64,000 nt of DNA from Paralvinella palmiformis (lineage: Eukaryota > Annelida > Polychaeta > Terebellida > Alvinellidae). The stretch lies in the NCBI GenBank assembly GCA_025642065.1, contig JAODUP010000427.1:721001-785000 (forward strand). The letters are read 5' to 3'. This document shows, one piece after another, positions 13,465-26,772 of the stretch (the stretch's first letter is position 1; each line of letters begins with the position of its first letter). Below the pieces are notes generated by a model, which was not told the origin of the DNA, ran no database searches, and worked only from the letters and a program-made list of their open reading frames with translations. Both the position numbers and the translations under genes were made by a program.

Positions 13465-13666
13465 CCACACAAACACCGTATGTCAGGCCAAAATACGTTT
13501 TTGGTTATTGATCAGTATTCTTCGAATGCATGTAATTAATATATGTTAATTAATTCACCGAACTGTAAAATAACGTACTGAGTCGTGTACTTCTAATCGG
13601 GTCTGTCATTATAGTTTTGCCATATTTTGTTGTCGGCAATACAACAGACCAATCAACTGTAAGATG

Positions 13667-13669
<3 letters not shown>

Positions 13670-13761
<92 letters not shown>
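13670..13761. repeat. (TA)n(TG)n compound microsatellite
   Basis: About 36 bp of TA repeats pass directly into about 56 bp of TG repeats. A shorter array of the same compound form is at about 10793-10844. Confidence 0.95.
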
Positions 13762-13762
<1 letters not shown>

Positions 13763-15250
13763 GAACTGGAATATAAATATACGCCTGTGGTATGCTATAG
13801 CTCTTATCTGTGTATAGACCGACAGCAGTATTTGTATAACAGAATTTAACTTGTATAGGCATATATATCAGCCTTCATCATTGGGAAAAAATATATGTGA
13901 ATGAAACTGGTCGTGTCTTTATCCAAGAATAAACTGAATCATGATACACTTCAACCTCAACACTGAATATAGATCGAATTAGAGAGCATATGTAAATCAG
14001 GAAATTTGTTTATCTCTAACGCATTCATATAAGAAAATGGCCATATTTTTTTTGGAAAAAAACACCCCCAAAAAAACCACCCCCACACAAAACCAAAACA
14101 GGGGAAAGGGAAGAGAGAGAACTAGAAAAAGGAAAGTTTTGAAAAAAAAAGATTAAAAAATCACCGAAAAAAAAAAAAGCTTGATTTACAATACTGTTCT
14201 TTTTTTGGCCTATAATTTATAACATAATCCACTTACAATGTAACGCATAAAGACTCTTTAATTTGGTAGTTACGCGCTATCAGACATAGACATATAACAG
14301 TATGTATAATCTATCGTCATTCTATGTTATAACAATATGCATAATCTATCTAAATTCTGTGGAGCCATGTGGTATCACGTGTTACGTTCACAATCAATTA
14401 AAACACTAGGAAAAGGACAGGATGACCACACTGGATCCAGTATATTTTATAACAATAGATTTTCCAACAAAAGGTATATTGTTTCTTTTAATTAAATTCC
14501 ATATTTTATATCAAGACCAGTGCTCAATAAACACGTTCACTGTGCGGGTAACTAGGTTACCGCAGCTATGCATGATTTGCGTTCTTGAGACAAAATATCA
14601 CGACAGGAAATAGTAGAACTGAATCTGAGCTCTACGCTCGTTTTGTTACCAAACAAGTTAGATCTATATTTACAAGACATGTTTGGTGCGATGTCGGGAC
14701 TGTATCATTATATGTCTGGTGCCGTCTTAAAATTGTGTAAGTCTGAATTGTTTCGTACTATTCCTATCTCTGTGTCGCGAAGAGTGGATCAGTAAAACAT
14801 TTCGTGACTGGACATGAATCATTCGCTCGAAGACAAGACCAGTCACCAAGTAGATCTACTAAGTAGCCAGTAGGTGTAGAATGTAGATTAATTCATTAAA
14901 CTGCGGCTGACACACCCACTTTCGTGAGCGTCCTTTAACTGGATTGTATACATTTGTTTAGCATCGAAATGTTTTCATAATTGTTAGGTAAGTGATGGAT
15001 CTAGTCATTCTAGATCTATTGATTTCCGGGTTTGGAAATAATCTGGTTGCAACTGTTAGATCTCGATCTACTGTTAATTGAGTGAGTAACAGAAAAATTT
15101 ACATCCGGTTCATTACTATTATAAGCTTCCTGTGTGACTTTAACCGTGTACTCCTGTAACTTAAGCCGTTTAGATCTACTTTTTCGTCACAATTATTACA
15201 CATGTCTGTTGGGTAACCCACCAGACATGTCAGAATTAAATTGTCAAAGT

Positions 15251-15791
15251 CAAGGTTGGCTTTCTCCCTGGGAGAAAGGTATTTCTCCCCTGGCATGGCC
15301 CCTGACCTGGGCCTGCATGAAAAGGGGAGAAATGCCTTTCTGCCTGGGAGAAACTCCCAGATGTGTTTATTTTACGGTACAGCAGCAGAACAACATGTAA
15401 ATCCCCCTAGTACATTTGTACGGGGATACAATTAATATTACTAATTTATTCATCTGTTTTAATAAAAATAACAAATATTAAAGATTTAATTGGTTTATTA
15501 TATAACATTTGGCACATAGCACTGTATGATTTTGTGTATGAAAATTGTGGTATTAGAACATGTTTATTACAAATATGTGAATCAAAACGATGTACGTACA
15601 TGACCATATAATAGCCAGTTTCCACACTTCCATTCAGTAAACTGTTAAAGTCTATTAATTGGTTATTTTCATGACAATTTTCCCCAAATTTAGTTTCTGC
15701 CATGGGAGAAATTATTTCTGCTGTATTGGGAGAAACTGGGTAATTACAGTGGTTTTCACCACACATATAGGGGAGAAACGTGCCAACCTTG
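15251..15791. mobile_element. 541-bp non-autonomous hAT element with GGGAGAAA arrays
   Basis: The ends are CAAGGTTGGC and GCCAACCTTG, a perfect 10-bp inverted repeat. The flanks are GTCAAAGT (15243-15250) and GTCAAAGC (15792-15799), a 7/8 match to the 8-bp target duplication expected for hAT. TTTCTCCC or GGGAGAAA boxes occur at 15261, 15270, 15282, 15325, 15346, 15704, 15728 and 15771, many as tight inverted pairs, with TTTCTGCC variants at 15337 and 15694. Short open frames inside have no transposase signature, so it depends on a partner in trans. Confidence 0.8.
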
Positions 15792-15799
15792 GTCAAAGC

Positions 15800-17195
15800 A
15801 GGTGAAGAGTACACACATTGTAACAACACAGCTAGTTCGAATTGATGAATTAATATGTTTCATTAGTTTATAAAATTCATGTTTACTTTTATTTTACCTG
15901 ACTAATAAAAAAATGGGTATGTTGATATCTAGTTAAGTAACTTTAGGTAGTTTTTAGACCATTTAAATCTTTATCAGCCCATGTCCCAAATAAGGACACT
16001 GAATGGCCTAAATTGTGCCGATGTGTCATTAAACAACACTCCACTCATCATCCATGTCCCAAATCGTTTTACTGTCTACATACTTGAGACTAACATTGTT
16101 AAATATTACATATTGAATTAATTACCCAAAATAGGGTGATCTTTAAGTGAGATTTGAAATAGACCTAAATCTTCCCATTTTTTCCTCTGGTAAACATTTG
16201 AATAGGAATTATCTATATGTTTTAAATTGGGAACTGTCACAAATACCAGGAAATGCATATTATATTTTTTCATTATTTCTCATTCAAGTTTTATATATGT
16301 ATATATCTATAACTACTGGAAGATCACAAACAAGACACATTGTTATACATTTTCCTAGATGCATGGCATAGAGTTCATTACACAGGTACACTCTACTGAA
16401 GGTCTAACAGATGGCATGATTGACCACAAACATCTAGCATTTGGGTTCAAATCCCAACCTGGCTTTGACTGAATGGTGTTACTGGGTACATAAAAGTCTA
16501 AGATTTGAATGAAAAAAACATATATGGGTCATTCCATATAAAATCAGCTGGTGCTTCCCATATCAAATACCATGTATATGATGAGGTCTGGCACAAGTTT
16601 AAGGTTTTACTAAAAAATATACCACTTTGAAGTACCAAGGGGTACCTCTAATTTTGTTGCTTTAGAAATCGTGCCTAATATTTTAGCCCTGTTTGAACCC
16701 AGATAATTCTGTAATTAATTGGCATAGAGACATGAAACTTTCAGGGCTGAAAGCTGTATTATATGTCTATCTATAGATGTAATAAAATGAAAATAATGAA
16801 TAAACCTATGGTCAGCAAAATCTGGATTTTATCAAGTTCATTTTTTTTTCTACCAAATTTGCAATTCAGTATTTTCAGAACCATAATAGTTAGCAATGTT
16901 CAAACTGTACAATTTCAATCTCTGTACTGTAGACTAATAATAAAATGAATGGCAAGCATACACATATAACCTGTTCTCAGAATTTAATCACGGAAATCAG
17001 AAAGAAATGCGTTTTGTCTTGGGGGGGGGGGTCATATCAGCTTTACTATGATTTTAACTGATTATTATAGTACAAAGCTTCTAAATATTTACTAATAGCT
17101 ATAAAATGGTCATTACAGTAAAATTCAATCTTGTTTTCTTTAATCATTGTTTTTAATAGTATTTTGATGGCGTGTATAATATCGGTTACTTTCAG
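15800..17195. other. FRMD8-proximal non-coding DNA
   Basis: No coding exon is visible. A tRNA-like SINE head lies near 16400-16490 (B-box-like GGGTTCAAATCC at about 16442). A run of ten G is near 17022. The stretch may contain FRMD8 untranslated exons. Confidence 0.35.
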
Positions 17196-17232
17196 AATTG
17201 AGCCACAACATTAGAGACAACCACTAGAAAAC

Positions 17233-20200
17233 ATGTCTTCTCACAATATAGCTGAAACCAATGTAGATGAACCTGAGGAGGCTGAAATAGAAGGACAGCC
17301 ATCTGTATTGATCTCTACACCTGGAGGTACTGAGTCATCTTAAGATATTTACAGGCCTCCGTATTATTTGTTTTACACGTATCAAAATTTTGATGTCTTC
17401 AGACACTTTTCATGCTAACATAAAACACCTTGAATATATATATATTATAAAATATTGTGCTGTATAAATTTTGGGTGAAAGAGAGCAGTCATTTCTTGTT
17501 AATATTGAGTGTTGTATGTTTGCGTGATGAATCACCGCGATTAAAATAATGTTTCCTGGATGCTCTTCATAACCATCTTATTCATTTCCATTTGTTTTGG
17601 TGGTAGGTTAAATGTAAGTAAGTAGTATATAACTATATTGGATGGTATACACAATAATGTTACAAGTTAAACATTCATATTACCTAGATACTGTTATTTA
17701 TATACCACCAGACACTAACTGACAAGCAATAAGCCGTAACCTCCAATGAAAAATAACATATGAGAGTGGCGAGTGATTATATGAGGAAGCACAGTTGCCC
17801 AAACGATTATATGCTGTTTATGCTTATATAGCTGTCTATGCTTGCCATGTGTACGTGTGGTATTATGTAAACTGTTAATACTACATTTATTTCTTTGTTT
17901 TAATGGTGCAAGTATATTTATAAGAGTATTCATTATGTAATGGTTCTTTCTTAAACGAATTTGTCTTGCTGATTCCAGTGAATAAAACAAGTAAGTGATG
18001 TCTATGTTAAAACACATTAAGTAAGGAAATTAAAATTTTCTTATTCTTTTGTGTATTTAATTTGTTAGAAACTAAGTAAACTTTTAATAATTTAGTTACA
18101 AATTAGTTGTTTTTTTTTGGTTCTAAATTTGACGGAGGCTGCTTATTAACTTTCCTATTTCTATGATGAATGGCTGCACGATTTGAGCCGATGGTTGCTT
18201 TTGATCTGAATTTAGTTAGTCTTTTAATATATAGCTGTTTTTGTTTAATTGGTAGTCTTTTCCTTCTGCATTTGTTTCATCTTTCAGTCATACGTTAGAA
18301 AGGTTTCTCTATAAATATTCTCCTATAAATTACAGTCTTGATTTAGATATGTATAATTAAATTTGATGGTCCGTACTTAATTAGCGTGCCATGATTGGAA
18401 ACACTATATTTTATTATAGGTTCGTAGATAGTTCAGAAAATGACTTCAGATATATGTAAAATCACTATTAATACCTCATAAGCAAGATGTTGTGAAGTAT
18501 TAGCAGAAAATATCGATATGGAAGCAAACACCTTGAACTCCTTGTTATATCTGAATCAAGAGGGAACTGGGACAGTTACAAAATATCTCGCTGTATGATG
18601 GCTGAATAAGGTACTGAATGCAGGCATGTCTTCTCTATGTTAATTAAATGGTAGGAAACGTTTTGGTGATGCTGGACTGGGTGTACTTCGATTCTGAGTG
18701 CATTATTTAACATCCCCAAAAACATTGATTATTATGGGAATGCCTGTATTTGCACAATTTGTTTTCCTTGCCAGATGCCCCTCTCCCATATGCCCCAGTT
18801 GTAACCATCGCCCAGGCTAAACAACTTGAATGGATGTGGGGAGGGGGGTGATGAAGGTTTGACCGTTGCTTAGTGGTAGTAACAATAACACAGTAGAGGC
18901 TCTCCTTGGGAAAATGGAGTATTTGGTGCATTCTATGTCACTTTTTCACCAAACCAAAGTAGCCGACCAATTTTCTGTCGATAAAATAGATGACGAGGGT
19001 CTGTAAAATAGATGGCGTATAGTGTTGGCTGCTATTGAAAAGACTGCAGATTCAAACCCACAACCTGGAAGTTTACAGTGCAGAGTCCTAGTCACTGTAC
19101 CATCAGAATGCCCAAATAGAAATGATTGGTTATAAGTACTTAGTATTTCCATATTTTTAAGTCGAGCATATAATGTACAAACCAGACATGGGGTCAATTC
19201 AATTCTGGAATTTGAATTGATGGCCGGAAAAAAATGGAATTGGAATTAATATAATTGGAATTGAAGTTTCCTACAAAAATAATAAATCCACAAATTAATT
19301 TACCATTTAATTTTTCTTCCATGACAATCCTACTTGGAATATGAACTACTCAGAGTTGGTATTCCAAGTAGGTACTTGGAGTATCTCTCATAGTAAAAAG
19401 TAGTAGGTAAAAAAAGAGTCATTTAGAATTGATAAATTTGATGTGGAAATGGAATTGATTGGAATTGACAAAATGGAATTAACCCCATGTATGGTACAAA
19501 CTAAATATAACTACAAATATAATTGTTCAAAACCTCGCTCTTTGAGCATTCTGTATGAACAGTCAAATGACAGATTGGTTAGAACACTGTGTTGTAAACC
19601 TCCGTGTCAGTCGGGGTGTTTTGGAATCAATATAGATTACCTGTGTATGTGGGATGTTTCCTTGGGAAATTGTCCTATGGCCATATGTCACAACGTATCA
19701 CTCATCCACTTCGGCAGTTTCACAAATCAAGAGTTAACCTCGTACATTTACTTTTGTTTATCTAGAACGGTGATGAATTACTCGTATTCGCATGAAACCT
19801 TTTGATTTGTAGGTTTTCTTCATATGTCTGCTAGCTTAATGATTGTGATTTATTTATTATTCTATTTGAGTGGATCAGTGAGTGTGACTTTTAACAGCAG
19901 TTTAAAATGTACATTTTAATGATTGTAAATAGCAGTGAACTGATTCTAGATTTAGACGAATACTGGTTTATGTCTCGATACTGGTTTAGGCTGTGAATGG
20001 TTGATAACAAATAATGTTTTGAAGCTTCATATTCCAAATTGGGTAATTCTGAGATATCGTCTGGAAAGTGCCTTTTAGAGTCGTAGTTTCTGTGCAGTCT
20101 TTATATTTGTCAAAAAGGTCAACTAACCAACTTCACTCATATTAAATTGACATCTGATCTATATGTAAATGGTTATATTAAGAGACATCTCAGTGCATGG

Positions 20201-22835
20201 CCTTTAATTTTTTTAAATTTATTTTTAACATCAGGTGCTTCAGTGCAGCTTCCACCAATTGATAACAGTGGTGGTGGGAGGGATGGCAGTGGTACACCGG
20301 TGAAGCGCAAGCCGTTGCCTCCTATTTACACAGCCCTAGTGGCTCCCAGCAGAGGTGGCCATGCCGACTATTCTGCAGGTGATACCATCATCAGTTTACC
20401 CGAGGGCGGTGGATCACTTCCCACTCAGACCCCACACAGTGTCATCTCCATACCTGGGAGAGTTTCAGAAACATCAAGAGGTGGAAAATGTAAGGATCTG
20501 TTTTGTTCTTATTGGGTGGTTACATGCTATGGCTAAGTGTCTTAATACGACAACAGTAATACTTTATTTATTCAGCATTTCAAATGCTTATGACTATCAG
20601 GGCATTAATACTGTAAAGCGTCTTAGAGTTAGAGCAGCTATCTAGCTGAATAGGGCGCTATATAAATGTCACATATTATTTTTTATTAACAAGATGGTTT
20701 TGTTCTAATTTATTCAGCGGTCGAGACCATCATTTACATGATGGACAAGACAGGGATACATTTCACGGTTGAGGATGGACAGAATGCAGAAGCTGGAGAA
20801 CTATTTGATTATGTCATGGAGGAGCTGAGTCTGCCAGAGGAGGCTCGGGAAGTCTTCTCACTTTGGCTTATTTCAGATCTTCTTGGTAAATAAGTGCTAT
20901 TTTAGCCAAATGGTTGTGCTGCATTTTAAAAATATTGTAAAAGTATTGTTTTCTTATGCTTTATCACAATTCAGCTTATGCAACCTCAATTTAAGTCTCA
21001 TATTAATAGAATTAGAGTTGCATTTTGTTAAGTTAATTCATTGATGATTATTTTTTTCTTCTCGTCCTTATGATTCTTGTTATGATCTTGCTTATGTTTT
21101 TTTAAATGCTTTCCAGAACTGCAGTTGAAACCAAACCATGTCCCATTCAAACTTGCATGTTATTGGGATGAACTGTTAGAGAAATACACCACAGCTGCAG
21201 AGGAGGATATAGAAAGAGGTTTTTGTTGCACCATTTTGCATAAATAGAACTTTGTCTAAGCAGTTATGGTGTTTTTTTCACCGCTAAATATTTTTTGGCC
21301 ATGATGACCTTAGTAAAAGGCATGTACAGAATCTTTGTAATATAATTTGTATGGGTGCCAGATAGAGCTCATTTTTGTTTATTTGGAAATTCTAGTTGAC
21401 ATATGATCTTTTGGAAAATAATTTTGCCTTTAGTAATCACATTCGCATTGAATTTGAAGAGTGTAAAGTCCATGGTCTAGCGGTAGTGTGTTGGACCACA
21501 GATCACTGCCACGTACCCGTGTTCGAATCTCGGCTTGAGTATATCTGAAGGTTATTTCATCTTTGACTTTGCTTCATTACCTGTGGAGGTTGCTCGGCCC
21601 ATTTAGCCTACCATGTGCACAAAAGTGGCCATAAAACATCAATCATCATCATCATTATCCCGTTGTGTTATTTTTGGACAAATGTATTCCTAAGAATCAA
21701 TGTGTCACATCAGCTGCGCCTACTTCTATTGTAAGAACATAAGCATTCTTGAAAGAAGATGCATTTATTACAGTCATCAGTGTCTTGGTTACATGTGATG
21801 ATAATTGTCCAAACATTTATAAACTTCACTGACTCCTGGAGAGACAGTGTATATTCTTCTATATATTTCTAACAGCTTATAAATCTATCAGTGATGATAC
21901 AAAAAATGTACATCCGAATAACTGATTTCATTCAGTCAGCAGATACTGTAGCACGTACCTGTGTTTCAGCTCAAGTCGTGTCTTGATTGCACATTTATAG
22001 GTTGCCAGTAGACATCAGCAGTGCATCGTCTCTTTAAAGGTTTTAACCTAGTCTAAAAACCCACCTGTTCATGGTTGTTCTCAATTGTAAACAATATCAA
22101 TTATTAAGATTTCTATTGGGATTTTAGATACATCTTATTGGCTGTCATTGCGTATTACCTGTGAATGGCTCTTGCCCATCCAGAGGTGTTATGGTTTTTC
22201 TGTAGTTTTGTTATACCATAAGGAGCTCTTTTTAATATGGGCACTTTATTGTCAATGCAAAATTTGACTTCGGTTAATCATTAATGTCTGTGTCTGCCCC
22301 TTGAAATTGGCTTATTCCACATTATTATGAGGCTAATTTTGTAATATTTTTGGTTTCTAACAAATGTCTGTGTCTGTCCCTTGAAATTGGCTTATTCCAC
22401 ATTATTATGAGGCTAATTTTGTAATATTTTTTGTTTCTAACAAATGTCTGTGTCTGCCCCTTGAAATTGGCTTATTCCACATTATTATGAGTCTAATTTT
22501 GTAATATTTTTTGTTTCTAACAGATGCATTTATTAAACTTTTGTGTATAAAGTATCTTAAGCAATTACACATAGAATTTGACAGTAACTATTGTGAAAGA
22601 AAACTTTTAGATGGAGTTTTGAAGTTGGCTATGTTTCTGTATTTAATTTAATTAAAAAAATATTGTTACATGTTGATTTAATAACAGTATAAGCAGCGAT
22701 ATGAAATGCTCTTTCAAAATATGATGTATTTTACTTTACAGATGAACCAATCCTCATGTTTCAAAGAAACGTTTTCTACTCAAGAAGTAAAGAAAAGAAG
22801 GTTTGTTTTCTATTTGTTTACCACATTTTTGTGTA

Positions 22836-22872
<37 letters not shown>

Positions 22873-24208
22873 TATTGGCTACAGGTACCCGTATCTGATT
22901 AGTAGGCGTGATTGAACGTGTAGGGTGAGCAGGTAGTAATATTGTATTAATTCTGGATGCTATTAATTATTTGGGAACAAGTAATTAAATGGTTCATCAG
23001 TTACTGATTATAAATGTTAAATGACAGACAATTATGTGAATTTGAAGCTGTAAATCTAGTTCATGTTTGATCTTCTGATGAGATGACACTGCTCTAACAC
23101 TAGTATTCAAATTTTGACCAAGTGATATCTTAGTAAATACGGTGTGCCATTGCTAACCGTCGTCCACCGAAGAATATAACTAATCTTCTGTAGGGACAAA
23201 CTTGTACCAATTTACTTTTGTTCCATGCTACATTTTTCACTATTAGTACATTGTTTTTGTGATGTTTACATGACTGATCATTGCTTGGCAGCTCACCAAT
23301 CCAGAAATACTCCGACTATTGTATGCTGAAGCCAAAGAGAATGTGATAGATTCACGTTATCCACTTAACCAGGAAGACTGCGACTATCTGGCTGGATTAC
23401 AAGCTCATATACACCATAAAGGCTTCTACGGACACATTCATAATCCAGCATATTACAAGTATATTAAAATAGCTACAATTGTTGTTTTTTCACATGATTT
23501 GTATGATATCTTATTTACTTAACAACAAGATAGCCTCATACTGAGTCCCATAGAAACAAACTTTTGAAGAAATAAATATTGCACTTTCGAGTAAGGTGGC
23601 ATTTTATGATGCACAAGACAACTACACTGTTTTGGGACATTAGCTAAAAGAGTTTAATTTTTTCGCATTTTTCAGAGATAAAATAAACCAGTTCTACCCA
23701 ACAAGATATGCAAAGAGGAAAAAGTCTCTATTCAGTAGTGATGATCAGCCCGAGGACAGATTGTCGGCCTGGCATCGTGCTGCCTCCAAGAAGTTACAGA
23801 GTGTCACTCTGGTGGAGGCATACAGGATGTACTTGGAGTACTGTTGGAAGCTGCCTTACTACGGGTAGGAAACGAGCGCAAGCTAAACTCCATATGAGGT
23901 GATTTTGTTTAATACTCTGATGAGCGAGATTATTGTGGAGGTTTGTTTCTTTACAGGGCAGCATTTTTCAGAGGTCAGATAGAACATCCTGGTCAAGCGC
24001 TGTTGACATCAGTTAAAGACGATCCTGTTTATGTGGCTATTAATCCATGTGGCATCTTCATTATTGACCTAGATGACTCAGTAAGTGTTTGTTGTTGTTG
24101 TTATTAGACTGAAGGGGGCTAATTCAGGGCTCAGTGGATCTTCCGTTTTACATGTTCTTTATTCTGCCTGCAGAATATTTTATGTTCTACAAATAAAATA
24201 GATATTTA

Positions 24209-24244
<36 letters not shown>

Positions 24245-26727
24245 ACACACCCACATATATGGATAGATCCATTAAAATGAAAGTGTTAAAATTCAAGCAT
24301 TGAATCTGATAATAGTGATATGTTAACTGCAAACATGATTTAATTGAAACTATGTATATTCCCTATATAGGTTATTAGGTAGGAATAAGAACTTTCATTG
24401 TAATATATTCACAATAGAACCATTTATCCAAAAGGAATTTAAACTGGACACATTTTTAGATTTAGATGCTTTCACAAGAAACAGCTTAATGAGAGCTGAT
24501 AACAGTCTTTCAAAAGAGGCAGACATCGTCATTATTCAGCTCTGTTAATTTCTTCTGGGAGCTCTAGGACGTCAATCTGTAGTGTGTGTTTTAATTTTGT
24601 TTGAGATGATAGGATGTTATGAAAGTAGAAGATATGTTCTAAATATAAAACAAATGATGGATTATGGAGCTGCGTGGTTAACAAACTAATGCTGTATTAG
24701 TCATTCCTTGTAATATATGATGACTGGTTGGAGAATAGACATCAGATGAGCTGTATGTAATTGGGTTGGCATTGGTCTTCTATCCAGGTATTCCTGTTGG
24801 GTCTCCTGTATGAGGACATGTCATGGGAGTATGCTGAACCATGCAACAAGGAGAACAAGAACTGTATACCATGCCTCTTCCTCCAGTTCCAGCAAGTGGA
24901 AAATGGTGAATGTGTCAGCAAGATACTGCAAGTGTTCTCCAGAGAGGTAGGACCATATGGCAACCTAGAGCTAGTACAGACGTGAAATATGGCAATAAGT
25001 TGTTATTATGCCGGTAAAATGCCATCAGCATTCTCTAGCGTATTAGTTAAGAAAGAGGCACAGTCCTGTAGTTGATGATCTGGTAGGGGTGTAAAGCCTC
25101 AGTCAGTTGTTCGTAAGAGAAAAGGGAATTAAGTTACATCACAACCAGATCCGTTGTGTAGGAGTTAGTTGATCAATGTATAATGTAGATTATATAAACA
25201 ATTAAGTCACTTGTGTTTTTATGGATGCCATTTTACTAAAAGAAAGGTAGTAATTGTGTTCTTTCATGTTTACAAGATAACAGAGCTCAAGTTCTTTTCA
25301 TTTTAACCATATTCTGTTTGGAAAACGAACAAATTTCCTCGCCAAGCTGTGATCGTTTAGTAACTACAGACCATTCCTCAGTAGTCTAAAGTTGTCATTG
25401 GTCAGGAGAGCTATTTAAGCTTTTGATGGCTTTATTTACCAGGCTAAGCTAATGGATGCTCTAATAGATACTTGCGTTGAGGTGAAGAGAACAAAGAAGT
25501 GTGGATGCGATGAGGTTGATGCACTAGGTAATGACGACGTGTCTGGTCTGTCCGCTATCAGCTCACCATTTCTTTTTACTGGCCATCTCTGTATCTGTCC
25601 GCCGATGATGCATGATTACTGTATTAACACAAGGCTTGTTAGCGTACCGTACACTGATGTACCATGTCATTTCACAAACTATGTTATTGCCAGCACCTTT
25701 TCCTCACATGATATTGTTGATCATTTCTCTAATGGAACGGCACAAGGTCAAAAGGTAATGCAAAATATTGTCCAGTTCCTGAAACCTTAAGCTGTATGTT
25801 CTTCGTCTGATACAATTTTGTGTTTTGGAGAGGGGGTGGGGGAGTATTTGTTCTGTGGCGAAGCAATAAAATACAGACCATATGCGTCTCTCTCATTTGA
25901 GGTACCTAAGCCATGTAAAATAACTCCCATTTAGGCCATTATTATTGTTACATGAGTACAAAATAAAAAAATTCACTATTTAGTTTTCAGCAACATACAA
26001 GACTGTTTGGAACAACTATACTGTAATACATGTATATGTAAATACACTTTTGATCTGAAATTACATGTTTGGCTGACCCCTGTTTAGATTGTTATAACCA
26101 GATAACACAAACAGCTTGTATTAAGTAATGTCAGATTTCAGGAGCACACAGTCCGTGTCTGGCTTCAAAATGGCAGTGCCCACAAACAAATGAGTTATCG
26201 TTGATTAACCAGCACTTTCAACTGGATTATTTAATATGTAGTTTGATCATGTTCATATTTTTGCATCATTTATAATTTGTTTGAGTATATTTGTAGTAGT
26301 TCTGAAAATTTTGACAAGCACTCATATCTAGATTGCTTTTAGCTTGAATTGCTGTTCACCATATGAGGATGTCAAATATCTGTGGATTGGTGAACTTCCT
26401 AGTTCTTTTGTTGTTCTTTTTATCATCTGGACCATTCAGTTTTCGACATGTTCATGACCTTGATTTCTGATTACTTTTTGTATTATCATTAATTGTGTAT
26501 ATTGTAATCCTTGTAAGTACTATGTGTATGTATGTGTGCTTGTTTTTGCATGGCCTCTGATCACTATAACCCACTATGTTTCTGTTCTTGCCTTTCTGTC
26601 AAACCAGGCTAGGCTAATGGATGCTTTGATAGATTCTTGTAGATTGCTGAGAGAAACATTAGAACCTGGACAGCACCACTGGGGTAAAATCTTAAGTGGT
26701 TTAACAGTATTAATAATGCTGTGTCTG

Positions 26728-26772
<45 letters not shown>

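Larger units (their letters stand above)
8922..15242. other. Long stretch without a recognised gene
   Basis: No convincing exon. It contains (AT)n at about 9432-9470, a (TA)n(TG)n array at about 10793-10844, (AT)n at about 13424-13462, a large (TA)n(TG)n array at about 13670-13761, a SINE 3' tail at 11663-11735, a full SINE at 12188-12500, and A-rich or C-rich low-complexity DNA at 14040-14180. A donor-like GTAAGT at 14988 could end a 5' untranslated exon of FRMD8, since the FRMD8 start exon has an upstream splice acceptor; this is speculative. Confidence 0.4.

Noticed and set aside
13653..13862. Open frames on both strands over the TA/TG array
   Set aside because: Repeat-encoded Thr/His and Tyr/Ile runs.
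21470..21545. Possible genuine tRNA gene
   Set aside because: A and B boxes are present, but the acceptor stem does not pair and the sequence continues into a SINE body repeated elsewhere.
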